DNA from: an uncultured Mollicutes bacterium
GTDB lineage: Bacteria; Bacillota_I; Bacilli_A; RFN20; CAG-826
Assembly: GCA_945936135.1 (NCBI GenBank)
Contig: CAMESG010000002.1
Span: 62,001 to 126,000 of the forward strand
Reading direction: 5' to 3'
Length of the DNA stretch: 64,000 nt
The notes beneath the pieces are model-generated. The model ran no database searches and had not been told where the DNA came from. It worked only from the letters and a program-made list of their open reading frames with translations. Numbering within the stretch: position 1 is the stretch's first letter; each line of letters begins with the position of its first letter. Below are positions 26,908 to 42,738 of the stretch, one piece after another. The translations under genes were made by a program, and so were the position numbers.

Positions 26908-28440
26908 TTAGGAAAGGCGCTTGCGGAAAGAGACGCTTGCCCTGGCCATGGAAAGGTCTTTCACCTTCCAAGCGTAGGATATGGTTTCGGTGTTTTGACT
27001 CATGGATTGCGGGTGGAAACGGAAATTCCGGAAGTCACCTTCGTCCATGCCCATGCCCTTCGTGAAGAATACGTTGCGCAAGGTGGATCCTTCTTCCGCT
27101 TTCTCTTCGCTCGAGCCAACAAAGTTTGGAATCAGATCCTGCGAATCGCTTGAGCCATCGATCAATTGGAGAAGGTGATCTCCTTTGACCCTTCCTTCAT
27201 TGAGGGTTCCCCCGCTGTTGTCGTGATAAAAGAAGACGCTGAAGCCGTCGATGTTCGTGCTTTCTTCCACAAAACCCCTGGGAATCGAATTGTTCGTTTG
27301 GAAATAGCCAAGACGCGCGTCGACTTGATAGGCCAAAACCCCGGAGGCGTTTGGCATGCAGAAAGCATCGTTATCGCGCAAAATCGCGTCGAAGTAATTG
27401 ACAGAACCGGGCGTGTAATAGGTTAAGAGGAGGTATTGATCGTAAAGGCTCTTGTTAAAGGAGGGGGACGGGATCAGCAAGCAATCCCCCGTATCGGCGA
27501 AAGGACGTAACGTGACTTCCCCTTCTCCCGTCGGGATCATGGGTTTGACCCAGCCGAGCATGAACTTCGTAAACGGGTTATGGTCGCCCAAGCTGCAATC
27601 CATCATATCGATACGGCCCAAAGGCGAGGAAAGATTCTCTTGTCCTTGCGTATCGTAATAGTCAGGGATGCCGAAAAGATGCCCGGTTTCGTGGATGCAC
27701 GTATGCGTATCTAAGCCAGAATCGGACCGGAGCATGTCAAGGCTCACCCACGAAATCGGGGCGGGATCGTTGATCGTGAACGCCCAAAACATGGAGGAAC
27801 GGTTCGAGACCTCTTTCACTTGATAAGGCGCGCGATAGACGAAGAACACGGGGACGAAGGTTCGTCCTTGATAGGTGCAGGCATAGGAAGCACTAGGATC
27901 ATCCACGTGCGTTTCGTCGTACCACTTCAACGCGTCCGCATAGATTTCCTGCAACGCCGCTTTCGTCTTTCGAGATCCAGAGATCGAGGAAAGCTCTTGG
28001 ATGGTCTTCTTGGAACGGTAATAGGAGGAGGCAACCTTGCCCTTTACCTGCAACCTTCCATACGAAGAGAGATCGTAGTATTCGGCGACGCTTGGCATTT
28101 CGTTTCGCTGCATCTGTCCAAAGAAAACGCGACGAATGTCGTTAAGGTCCTGCAAAGAGCCTACCGAATCCTCGAAATCAACGGGGATGACCAAAAACTT
28201 TTGTTCCCCGATGGACGGCAAACAATAACGATGACTTTCGTTGTACATTTTTGAATAAACCGAAGAGATATCTTTTCCCGCATGCGGAAAATCGCGCGAT
28301 TCCAGACTTTGATAGCCTGCCCCGTTTTGCGGTGTAAACGATGTGTTCAAATCTCCGTAAACGTACATGGTGTTGTTCGTCACGACGTTGCAAGCGGCAA
28401 GGGAGAGAAGCAGCGAGAAAAGAAGCAAAGGTTTTTTCAT
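26908..28440 (-). CDS. M6-like zinc metalloprotease lipoprotein
   Basis: 510 residues. The lipoprotein signal ends in LAAC with Cys17. The catalytic zincin motif HETGHLFGIPD is at residues 250-260 (His250, Glu251, His254, with Asp260 as the possible third ligand), followed by DMMDCSLGDHNPFTKF, the block seen in M6/immune-inhibitor-A-like peptidases. A beta-rich C-terminal region (about 300-510) follows. It should act on proteins outside the membrane; substrate unknown. It lies between the str operon promoter and the rpoC terminator, as a single-gene unit. TATAAT ends 8 nt before the ATG and no Shine-Dalgarno site fits, suggesting leaderless expression. Confidence 0.85.
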   Translation of the reverse strand: MKKPLLLFSLLLSLAACNVVTNNTMYVYGDLNTSFTPQNGAGYQSLESRDFPHAGKDISSVYSKMYNESHRYCLPSIGEQKFLVIPVDFEDSVGSLQDLNDIRRVFFGQMQRNEMPSVAEYYDLSSYGRLQVKGKVASSYYRSKKTIQELSSISGSRKTKAALQEIYADALKWYDETHVDDPSASYACTYQGRTFVPVFFVYRAPYQVKEVSNRSSMFWAFTINDPAPISWVSLDMLRSDSGLDTHTCIHETGHLFGIPDYYDTQGQENLSSPLGRIDMMDCSLGDHNPFTKFMLGWVKPMIPTGEGEVTLRPFADTGDCLLIPSPSFNKSLYDQYLLLTYYTPGSVNYFDAILRDNDAFCMPNASGVLAYQVDARLGYFQTNNSIPRGFVEESTNIDGFSVFFYHDNSGGTLNEGRVKGDHLLQLIDGSSDSQDLIPNFVGSSEEKAEEGSTLRNVFFTKGMGMDEGDFRNFRFHPQSMSQNTETISYAWKVKDLSMARASVSFRKRLS

Positions 28441-28448
28441 GTGTGAGT

Positions 28449-28454
28449 ATTATA
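28449..28454 (-). promoter_or_regulatory. -10 element of the metalloprotease gene
   Basis: Perfect TATAAT on the minus strand, 8 nt before the ATG at 28440, immediately downstream of the rpoC terminator. Confidence 0.5.
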
Positions 28455-28476
28455 TTTTGCCTTTCAAAGAAAAGAA

Positions 28477-28515
28477 GCAAAAGAAAATCCGCCCCGAACG
28501 ATTCGAGACGGATTT
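28477..28515 (-). terminator. Terminator of the rpoBC operon
   Basis: A 14-bp stem (28485-28498 with 28502-28515) with a tiny loop is followed on the minus strand by a TTTTCTTTT run. Confidence 0.9.
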
Positions 28516-28522
28516 CGCTTGC

Positions 28523-32668
<4,146 letters not shown>

Positions 32669-32683
32669 GGTTTCTCTCCTTTC

Positions 32684-36739
<4,056 letters not shown>

Positions 36740-36740
36740 T

Positions 36741-37346
36741 TTATACTCCTTGTTTGGTCGCGATGAGGACGCGGAATCCCTTGTGCTGGGCCGCTCTTTC
36801 CACATGGGGGAAGATCGACTTTAGATAGGCTTCAGCGGATTCTGCGCCTTGCTTTTTACGAATGACGACGACGAGTTTCCCGTTATCTTCTAAATGAGAG
36901 AACGCGCCCGCGTACATCGCGTAGGTAACCTTTTTCCCCGCGCGAATCGGTGGATTGGTTACGATTGTGGAGAATGTAGTGTCAATGTTGAGGTAGACGT
37001 CGCTAAGAACGATCTTCACTTGATCGCGAACGCCAAGGGTCGTGGCGTTTTTTTCCGCGCAAGCTAGAGCTCGCTCGCTCACGTCCGCTAAGGTGACGCG
37101 ACGAGTCGAGTCGAGGTGAGCCAGGATTAGTCCGATTGGTCCGACTCCCGCCCCGAGATCGAGGATGTTGGTCCCAAGATCGGTCTGGGCGATGGTTTCA
37201 AGCAACAAACGTGTCCCATCGTCAAGGCCATCTTTGGCGAAGACCCCAGAATCGCTTTGGAAGGCGAATTTCTCCCCAAAAATCTCGAAAGAATATTGAA
37301 TATTCTGATGTTCCAATGTTTCATCGTTATCGAAATATTGGCTCAT
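36741..37346 (-). CDS. RsmC-like class I methyltransferase (YbxB type)
   Basis: 201 residues. The SAM-binding motif I is [13 protein letters not shown]; the catalytic [10 protein letters not shown] motif is that of the small rRNA N2-guanine methylases related to RsmC. In Bacilli this gene (ybxB) sits exactly here, between rplL and rpoB, and is presumed to methylate 16S rRNA; direct substrate evidence is lacking. It starts downstream of a terminator-like hairpin after rplL and ends 1 nt before rpoB, so it is the first gene of the RNA polymerase part. The upstream GGGTGA is only a weak ribosome-binding site. Confidence 0.85.
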   Translation of the reverse strand: MSQYFDNDETLEHQNIQYSFEIFGEKFAFQSDSGVFAKDGLDDGTRLLLETIAQTDLGTNILDLGAGVGPIGLILAHLDSTRRVTLADVSERALACAEKNATTLGVRDQVKIVLSDVYLNIDTTFSTIVTNPPIRAGKKVTYAMYAGAFSHLEDNGKLVVVIRKKQGAESAEAYLKSIFPHVERAAQHKGFRVLIATKQGV

Positions 37347-37374
37347 AGATTTTCACCCTCTAAAACGCAAGAAC

Positions 37375-37404
37375 CCCGCCTGAAGGGAACGTCCTCCAGG
37401 CGGG
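37375..37404 (-). terminator. Attenuator-like hairpin between rplL and the rpoBC part
   Basis: CCCGCCTG (37375-37382) pairs with CAGGCGGG (37397-37404); on the minus strand it is followed by a weak T-containing tail, GTTCTTGCGTTTT. Partial termination here would favour L7/L12 over RNA polymerase, as known for the equivalent site in other bacteria. Confidence 0.6.
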
Positions 37405-37434
37405 TATACTTTTCCAAGTGGATTTCGGTTGAAA

Positions 37435-37812
37435 TTACTTGATTTCGACTTCGGCGCCAGCGGCGACGAGGGTCTTCTTGTGCTCTTCGGCTTCGACCGG
37501 AGAGATGTGCTCTTTGACCGCGGCCGGGATGGCATCGACGATCTTCTTGGCATCCATAAGGCCAGCGCCAGTGATGGCTTGGACGGCCTTGATGACGGCG
37601 ACTTTGGAGCCGGTGATGCCTTTGATGATGAGCGAAACTTCGCTCGGTCCCTTGTCGGCGACGGCTTCTTCTTCAGCAGCCGGGGCAGCCGCGACAGCGG
37701 CAGCAGCGGTGACGCCGAAGGTTTCTTCGACGAGGTGGATGAGGTCGTTGAGTTCGAGGACGGTGTACTCCTTCAAGGATTCAACGATTTCTTCTTTGGT
37801 GAGTTTAGCCAT
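37435..37812 (-). CDS. rplL: 50S ribosomal protein L7/L12
   Basis: 125 residues. The N-terminal dimerisation helix (EEIVESLKEYTVLELNDLI) is followed by an Ala/Glu-rich hinge (about 38-55) and the C-terminal factor-binding domain with the DAKKIVDAIP and ETE-like HKKTLVAAGAEVEIK end. L7/L12 forms the stalk that recruits elongation factors. GGAGG lies about 10 nt upstream. It follows rplJ by 15 nt and is followed by the attenuator-like hairpin. Confidence 0.97.
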   Translation of the reverse strand: MAKLTKEEIVESLKEYTVLELNDLIHLVEETFGVTAAAAVAAAPAAEEEAVADKGPSEVSLIIKGITGSKVAVIKAVQAITGAGLMDAKKIVDAIPAAVKEHISPVEAEEHKKTLVAAGAEVEIK

Positions 37813-37827
37813 GGTGATATTTCCTCC

Positions 37828-38340
37828 TTAGTTGGCGGCCGGCGCTTCGGCCGGGGCTTCTTTGTCCGCGATCGCTTTAACCGTAGCGGCGAACTTGGTA
37901 ACGGGTGCCTTGAGACACGATAGGAACATGGAGAGCATGCCGTTCTTGTCGAGGAGCTTGCTGACTTCCTTCATCCCCTTGTCATCGACCACGGTGCCAT
38001 CGACGATGCCGCCTTTGACAACGAGGTGCTCATGAGTGCGGGCGAATTTGAAGAGGGCTTTCGGGCCGGCGCCGTATTCTTTGGAGAAGACGAAGCCATT
38101 CGGACCTTCGAGCACTTTGCCAAGATCCGGTCCATTCATCTCGTTAAGCGCCCGGCGAACCATCGTGTTTTTGTAAACGGTGAAGGTTGCATCGGCCTTT
38201 TCGAGTTCCTTGCGGAGTTGGGCGATTTCGGCAACGGTAAGTCCTTGATAAGAGACGACCACGAAGGCCGCAGAGCCATTGTAGGATTCTTCAATCGCTT
38301 TAACGGCGTTCTTCTTGGCTTCAAGAGCTTGCTGATTCAT
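37828..38340 (-). CDS. rplJ: 50S ribosomal protein L10
   Basis: 170 residues, normal length. L10 carries the L7/L12 dimers. The KNTMVRRAL segment (rRNA-binding side) and the C-terminal helix for L7/L12 binding are present; an Ala/Pro/Glu tail ends the protein. AGGAGG lies 8 nt before the ATG, and an L10-leader RNA precedes it, so the L10-L12 complex probably represses its own translation. Confidence 0.97.
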   Translation of the reverse strand: MNQQALEAKKNAVKAIEESYNGSAAFVVVSYQGLTVAEIAQLRKELEKADATFTVYKNTMVRRALNEMNGPDLGKVLEGPNGFVFSKEYGAGPKALFKFARTHEHLVVKGGIVDGTVVDDKGMKEVSKLLDKNGMLSMFLSCLKAPVTKFAATVKAIADKEAPAEAPAAN

Positions 38341-38394
38341 ATTTCTACCTCCTTTCTGTCGGATAAGATATGTGATGCTTCAATATAACTAGTG

Positions 38395-38487
38395 GGTTGT
38401 GAAGATCGAACCTCAGCAGGGTGTTGGTTTTAAGGCAAGTGCCCCCGGCTATCTTAGGAATACGAAGCGATTCACCAGATTTGGTGG
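38395..38487 (-). ncRNA. Ribosomal protein L10 leader
   Basis: On the minus strand the gap between rplA and rplJ contains CCTAAGATAGCCGGGGG and, after a short loop, CCCTGCTGAGGTTCG, which match the two conserved strands of the L10 leader (AAGACCGYAGG and CCTGCCGAGGT in the family). An additional hairpin CACCA-loop-TGGTG lies just after rplA. It binds L10 (with L12) for feedback control. Confidence 0.75.
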
Positions 38488-38496
38488 GCGGAAGGA

Positions 38497-39189
38497 TCAG
38501 TTCCGTCCCGCGAAGGTAACGGGGATCGCGGGTCCCATGGTCGTCGTAATGACGCAGGTGCGGATGTAGGTGCCTTTGACCGTCGAGGGGCGGGCTTTGG
38601 CGATCGCATCCGTGATGGCGGTAAGGTTGTCGAGGAGGTCCGCTTCCGAGAAGGAGACGCGGCCGATACCCATCGAGAGGTTGCCATCGCGATCAACGCG
38701 GTAAGCGATCTTACCACGCTTGATGTCGGCAACGGCGCCTTTGACGTCCATCGTGACGGTGCCGGTTTTGGGGTTCGGCATCAAACCCTTCGGGCCAAGG
38801 ACACGGCCCATTTTGCCGAGTTCGCCCATCATGTCAGGGGTAGCGACGATGATGTCGAAGTCGAACCAGTTCTCACGTTGGATCTTTTCCAACATTTCCT
38901 TGCCACCGAAGAATTCGGCGCCGGATTCCTTCGCATCGTCCAACTTAGTGTTGGTGACGACGAGAACGCGCTTCGTTTTGCCGTTGCCGTGCGGAAGAGT
39001 GATAGTTCCGCGGATGAGCTGATCGGCGAGCGTCGGGTTGACGTTGAGGTTGAAGCTGATGTCGACGGAGGAGTCGAACTTGGTCACGCTCGTTTCCTTG
39101 CAGAGCTTAGCGGCTTCTTCAAGGGAGTAGAGTTTGGAAGCATCGACCTTTTTGAAGGCGGCTTCATACTTTTTGGTAACTTTTTTCAT
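38497..39189 (-). CDS. rplA: 50S ribosomal protein L1
   Basis: 230 residues, normal length. L1 forms the mobile stalk at the E site. Typical blocks are the N-terminal DASKLYSLEEAAKL, TLPHGNGKTKRVLV, MGELGKMGRVLGPKGLMPNP and the C-terminal KGTYIRTCVITTTMGPAI (each a recognised L1 segment). It follows rplK by 17 nt with an AGGAG-like site. In many bacteria L1 represses the rplKA unit by binding its leader. Confidence 0.97.
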   Translation of the reverse strand: MKKVTKKYEAAFKKVDASKLYSLEEAAKLCKETSVTKFDSSVDISFNLNVNPTLADQLIRGTITLPHGNGKTKRVLVVTNTKLDDAKESGAEFFGGKEMLEKIQRENWFDFDIIVATPDMMGELGKMGRVLGPKGLMPNPKTGTVTMDVKGAVADIKRGKIAYRVDRDGNLSMGIGRVSFSEADLLDNLTAITDAIAKARPSTVKGTYIRTCVITTTMGPAIPVTFAGRN

Positions 39190-39206
39190 GTTGCTCGTCT
39201 CCTTCC

Positions 39207-39614
39207 TTACTTAATGGCGATGCCCATTTGACGGCAGCTGCCAGCGACGATCTTCTTCGCCGCTTCAAGATCCTCGGTATTGAGATCCGGCAATTTGTAC
39301 TTGGCGATCTCTTCGAGTTGGGCTTCCGTGATGGAGCCGACGATCTGTTTGCTGTTGCCAGATCCCTTGGCGACGTTGGCCGCTTTGAGGATAAGAGGGG
39401 CAACCGGGGTGGTCTTGATCACAAAATCGTAGGACTTGTCTTCATAGGCCGTGATGATAACCGGGACGACATCACCCTTGCGGTCGCCGGTCTTGGCGTT
39501 GAAATCCGTGCAGAATTTCGACATATTCACACCGGCGGACGCAAGTTTTGGGCCCGGGTGCGCATTGCCGCCAGGAAGTTCCATCTTGACGACTTTGGTA
39601 ACACGTTTCTTCAT
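39207..39614 (-). CDS. rplK: 50S ribosomal protein L11
   Basis: 135 residues from ATG at 39614, chosen because AAGGAGG lies 7 nt upstream; an in-frame start 63 nt earlier lies in the leader. L11 binds the GTPase-associated 23S rRNA region with L10. The N-terminal domain is slightly shortened compared with the usual 141 residues but has LPGGNAHPGPKLASAG, and the C-terminal rRNA-binding domain with GSGNSKQIVGSIT and GSCRQMGIAI is intact. First gene of the rplKAJL unit. Confidence 0.97.
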   Translation of the reverse strand: MKKRVTKVVKMELPGGNAHPGPKLASAGVNMSKFCTDFNAKTGDRKGDVVPVIITAYEDKSYDFVIKTTPVAPLILKAANVAKGSGNSKQIVGSITEAQLEEIAKYKLPDLNTEDLEAAKKIVAGSCRQMGIAIK

Positions 39615-39709
39615 GTGATTTCCTCCTTGGAAATTGCATTGCAGTGGTCTGCGAACTCCTGATCCGAGTTCTCCCACGCATTAGCGCGCCGCGTAAAACG
39701 CGCTTGTGT

Positions 39710-39739
39710 ATGATACGCGTGTGTAGAAAAGTGTGTCAA
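39710..39739 (-). promoter_or_regulatory. Promoter of the rplKA(JL) operon
   Basis: TTGACA (39734-39739), an 18-nt spacer and TATCAT (39710-39715) on the minus strand. The leader of about 90 nt forms two hairpins, AGCGCG/CGCGCT and GAACTC/GAGTTC, that could include an L1-binding site. Confidence 0.75.
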
Positions 39740-39781
39740 GGTTTATTTGTGCGTTAACGAAAAGTTTTTGGAAAACATCGA

Positions 39782-41722
39782 TCAACGGCGAAATTTTCTT
39801 TTTCTCTTCTTCTTTCTCTCCCAGAAAAGAGAGATGGTCAAAAGCACGCAGAGAAGAGTGACGCCGGTATCGCCCAACACCGAGACAAAAAGAGGCACGC
39901 TCCAGGTACCCATGAAGCCAGCGATTGTGGACAGGATCATCAATCCGACCTTGATCGTCAAAGCAAAAGAAATGCAGGCAATCGCACGGCGCTTTGTCTT
40001 GTGAGCCAAATGTAAAAAATCAACAAAGGAAAGAGGGTCGTCCGTCATCAACAGCACGTCGGCGGAAGACATCGCAAGGTCGCTTCCAAGACCGCCCATC
40101 GCCACGCCAATATCCGCAAAAGAAAGGCTGGGTGCATCATTGATGCCGTCTCCAATAAATGCGATGGCGCCTTTGTTTTTCTCCTTCTCCTTTTTCAAAT
40201 ATTCAAATTTTCCTTCCGGGGTCAATTCATAAGCAAACGAATCAAGATTCAGCGCCCAAGAAACACGTTCGACGTTCGCTTCTTTATCCCCGGAAAGCAA
40301 AAGGGTTTCCACGCCAATTCGATGTAATTTTTCAATCGTTTTCTTTGCGTTTTCTTTTAAAGAATCCGCGAAGACGGCATAGCCTTGATCCACTCCATCG
40401 ACCACAAGGTAGGAGACGATTCCGATGGTGTCTTTTGGGCAAGCGTTCTCCGAATTCTTAGGTTGATTCAAAACCTCATATTGATGGCCTTGGTAAAAGA
40501 CATTTGCCCCTCGGCCCGCGATCTCTTCTCCTTTTTCCACCTGAACTGTTTTCCCTTTGTTTCGGGCAAAAACGCGAAATGCGTTTGCAATGGGGTGATT
40601 CGAGATGGATTCTCCGATTAAGAAAGCGGAAATGAAGTCGGATTTATTCATGCCGATCGGAACAATTCGCTCAACATAAAGCATTCCGTTCGTCAATGTT
40701 CCGGTTTTATCGAAAGCGACCAAGCGAAGCGATTCCGCAACATCAAAGAAAGAGGCACCCTTCACAAGAATTCCGTGTTTTGAAGCGCGGCCAATACCCG
40801 CGAAATATGCAAGCGGAACGGAGATAACGATCGCGCAGGGGCAGCTCACAACTAAGAAATTCAAACCTACATATAGGAAGCGACGCCAATAATCCATTTC
40901 GCCTGGGCCCATAATCAAGGGAGGAAGAACGGAAAGAAGGGTGGCAAGGACCGTCACAACAGGCGTGTAGATACGAGAGAATCTCGTCAGAAATCTCGTG
41001 GCCTTGCTTTTGGATTTCGCGCCATTTTCAACCATGGCCAAAAGATGGGAAACCGTCGAGTTTTCATATTCCTTTTCGACGCGTACCAACGTTTGCCCAA
41101 AAAGGAAAATCGTGCCGGAATATACAGGGTCGTCCACTTGCTTTTCCAGAGGCATGGCTTCGCCAGTCAGGCTGCTTTCATCAAAGTATCCTATTCCAGA
41201 AGAAATCACGCCATCACAAGGACACTTTTCCCCCGCACGAAGCAAAACGATATCGCCGATTTGCAAGTTTTTTGCAGGCGTTTCAATAAAATCATCGCCT
41301 TTTCTTACCAAAGCGATTTGTTCGCGCAAATCCATGGTGGATCGAATGGATTGCCGAGATTTTTCTTCCGCAAGATCTTCGAAAAACTCACCAATTTGAA
41401 ACAGAAGGATCACCAAAACCCCTTCGAAATATTCATTGCTCTCGGGGCCGAAAAAACGCAATGCAAAAGCGCCAAGGGAGGCCAAAACCATCAGGGTTTC
41501 TTCTTCGAAAAACTGATGCTCGAAAATCATGGATTTCAGCATGTTAACGATGATGTCGTAGGCAATGACAAGATAGCTTGCGCTCATCACAAACAAGTTC
41601 ACCCACCAAGGAAAGTTTTCTTCATTCAGCCAAAGCAAGCCCAAAAGAGCAAGGACAAGCGAAATCCCAACGCGGATCCAAAGAAGAATAGATTTAGGGA
41701 TAGCGAAAGAACGCTTACTCAT
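39782..41722 (-). CDS. Zn2+/Cd2+-type P1B ATPase exporter (ZntA/CadA-like)
   Basis: 646 residues. The metal-translocating helix has SCPCA (Cys294-Pro-Cys296), the actuator TGEA at 186-189, the phosphorylated Asp338 in DKTGTLT, the P1B-specific SNHPIANAF and the hinge GDGINDAPS. CPC without the Cu-specific features, plus the ArsR/SmtB gene just upstream, points to export of Zn, Cd or Pb. There is no N-terminal heavy-metal-binding domain, and the C-terminus ends in Lys/Arg-rich residues. ATG at 41722 overlaps the regulator gene by 8 nt and has GGGGA upstream. The substrate assignment is inference. Confidence 0.92.
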   Translation of the reverse strand: MSKRSFAIPKSILLWIRVGISLVLALLGLLWLNEENFPWWVNLFVMSASYLVIAYDIIVNMLKSMIFEHQFFEEETLMVLASLGAFALRFFGPESNEYFEGVLVILLFQIGEFFEDLAEEKSRQSIRSTMDLREQIALVRKGDDFIETPAKNLQIGDIVLLRAGEKCPCDGVISSGIGYFDESSLTGEAMPLEKQVDDPVYSGTIFLFGQTLVRVEKEYENSTVSHLLAMVENGAKSKSKATRFLTRFSRIYTPVVTVLATLLSVLPPLIMGPGEMDYWRRFLYVGLNFLVVSCPCAIVISVPLAYFAGIGRASKHGILVKGASFFDVAESLRLVAFDKTGTLTNGMLYVERIVPIGMNKSDFISAFLIGESISNHPIANAFRVFARNKGKTVQVEKGEEIAGRGANVFYQGHQYEVLNQPKNSENACPKDTIGIVSYLVVDGVDQGYAVFADSLKENAKKTIEKLHRIGVETLLLSGDKEANVERVSWALNLDSFAYELTPEGKFEYLKKEKEKNKGAIAFIGDGINDAPSLSFADIGVAMGGLGSDLAMSSADVLLMTDDPLSFVDFLHLAHKTKRRAIACISFALTIKVGLMILSTIAGFMGTWSVPLFVSVLGDTGVTLLCVLLTISLFWERKKKRKRKFRR

Positions 41723-42029
41723 CTTCGTAATCCCCAACCTTTTCTTTCGCGTGTTCTTCTACCGCCATCAAAAGTTGACGAACGTGATCATCGGCAAAGC
41801 GATAATAAACACGCGTTCCTTCCTTGCGGCTCGTAAGAAGATTTGCTTCGCGTAGCGTGCGCAATTGATGGGAGACTAACGATTGAGAAGCCGAGATCTC
41901 TTCGCAGATTTCGTAGACGCACTTTTCTTCTTCGGCAATGGAATAAAGAATTTTAAGTCGCGTCGTGTCCGCGGCAATTGAGAGCAGTTTGCCCATCTCA
42001 ATCAAGGTTTCGGGTTTCGGTTGGCCCAT
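41715..42029 (-). CDS. ArsR/SmtB-family metal-responsive repressor
   Basis: 104 residues from ATG at 42029, chosen because GGAG lies 7 nt upstream; a longer in-frame start at 42056 would put the start codon at the transcription start. It is a winged-helix dimer: ISASQSLVSHQLRTLREANLL is the recognition helix region (here read as SASQSLVSHQLRTLRE). The alpha5 metal site is complete and spaced as in zinc sensor SmtB: Asp80-x-His82, His93 and Glu96. An additional CVYEIC pair (Cys37, Cys42) lies near the alpha3 site of CadC-type sensors. It should release its operators when zinc or cadmium binds. Confidence 0.92.
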   Translation of the reverse strand: MGQPKPETLIEMGKLLSIAADTTRLKILYSIAEEEKCVYEICEEISASQSLVSHQLRTLREANLLTSRKEGTRVYYRFADDHVRQLLMAVEEHAKEKVGDYEDE

Positions 42030-42040
42030 ATCATAACTCC

Positions 42041-42088
42041 ATGAACAACGGTTCATGTTTATTATATGAACAAAAATTCATATTTCAA
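42041..42088 (-). promoter_or_regulatory. Metal-regulated promoter with two operator palindromes
   Basis: On the minus strand TTGAAA (42083-42088), a 16-nt spacer and TATAAT (42061-42066) drive the regulator-ATPase pair. The spacer is almost exactly one inverted repeat, ATGAAC-AAAA-ATTCAT (42066-42081, one mismatch); a second, perfect one, ATGAAC-AACG-GTTCAT (42041-42056), covers the transcription start. The centres are 25 bp apart. Binding at both would block RNA polymerase, typical of ArsR/SmtB control. Confidence 0.8.
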
Positions 42089-42093
42089 GAGAA

Positions 42094-42600
42094 TTAGAAT
42101 TTGATTTCCTGAAGAAGCGTTTGATCGTCCAAACGATATAGTCCGATTCCTCGCTCCGTGATCCAGGCGTAGCTCGCCGAAGAATCGCGTGGATAGGCGA
42201 TCGATCCTGGGTTTAGATAAATCACGCCCATTTCCTCATAGAGGGTTTTCACATGGGTATGACCGGTGAAAACGAGATCGCCTTCAGGAAAGGCGCTCCA
42301 AATTGGCCGATGCCCTAAATGAGCGGAGCGCCCAAATATGGAGATGTCTCGGCGATCTGGTAAGGAAACGCCTAGCAAGCGTTCATCTTCTTCGCGATCG
42401 CAATTCCCACGAACCGCAATGATCTTATCGGAATACTTTTTTAATTCCCGCGCGCACGCAAAGCCTCCGCCTTCGTAGCCGCCATTCAAGATATCGCCCA
42501 AAAGAATAATGCGATCTGGTGGATCTTGCGCCCAAATGGAAAGAACTTTTCGAAGCGAAGAAATTGAGCCGTGCAAATCGGAAAAGACGAAGATTTTCAT
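42094..42600 (-). CDS. YfcE-type metallophosphoesterase
   Basis: 168 residues from ATG at 42600. A calcineurin-like fold is shown by SDLHGS (Asp8, His10), ILLGDILNGG, VRGNCDREEDE and FTGHTHV, the metal ligands of YfcE/MJ0936-like phosphodiesterases. Members hydrolyse phosphodiesters in vitro; the natural substrate is unknown. A longer frame up to 42720 is rejected because TATAAT sits at 42608-42613, only 7 nt before the chosen ATG. It stands alone between the metal-exporter regulator and the tnpB element. Confidence 0.85.
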   Translation of the reverse strand: MKIFVFSDLHGSISSLRKVLSIWAQDPPDRIILLGDILNGGYEGGGFACARELKKYSDKIIAVRGNCDREEDERLLGVSLPDRRDISIFGRSAHLGHRPIWSAFPEGDLVFTGHTHVKTLYEEMGVIYLNPGSIAYPRDSSASYAWITERGIGLYRLDDQTLLQEIKF

Positions 42601-42607
42601 CGCTTTG

Positions 42608-42613
42608 ATTATA
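42608..42613 (-). promoter_or_regulatory. -10 element of the yfcE-like gene
   Basis: Perfect TATAAT on the minus strand, 7 nt before the ATG at 42600, no Shine-Dalgarno site between; predicted leaderless. Confidence 0.5.
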
Positions 42614-42738
42614 GCGTTTTCCGTGAGGGCATAGGAAAGTTCGGCACCCGAAAATATTTTTGACCAAAAAATTTTCAAAAATTTTTCTTCGATCCCATCG
42701 ATGTTTTTCGACTTCTCCATTGGGAAAATGGCCGAAAA

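Noticed and set aside
42614-42720. N-terminal extension of the yfcE-like protein
   Set aside because: The frame is open up to 42720, but a TATAAT lies at 42608-42613 and the extra residues match no family member.
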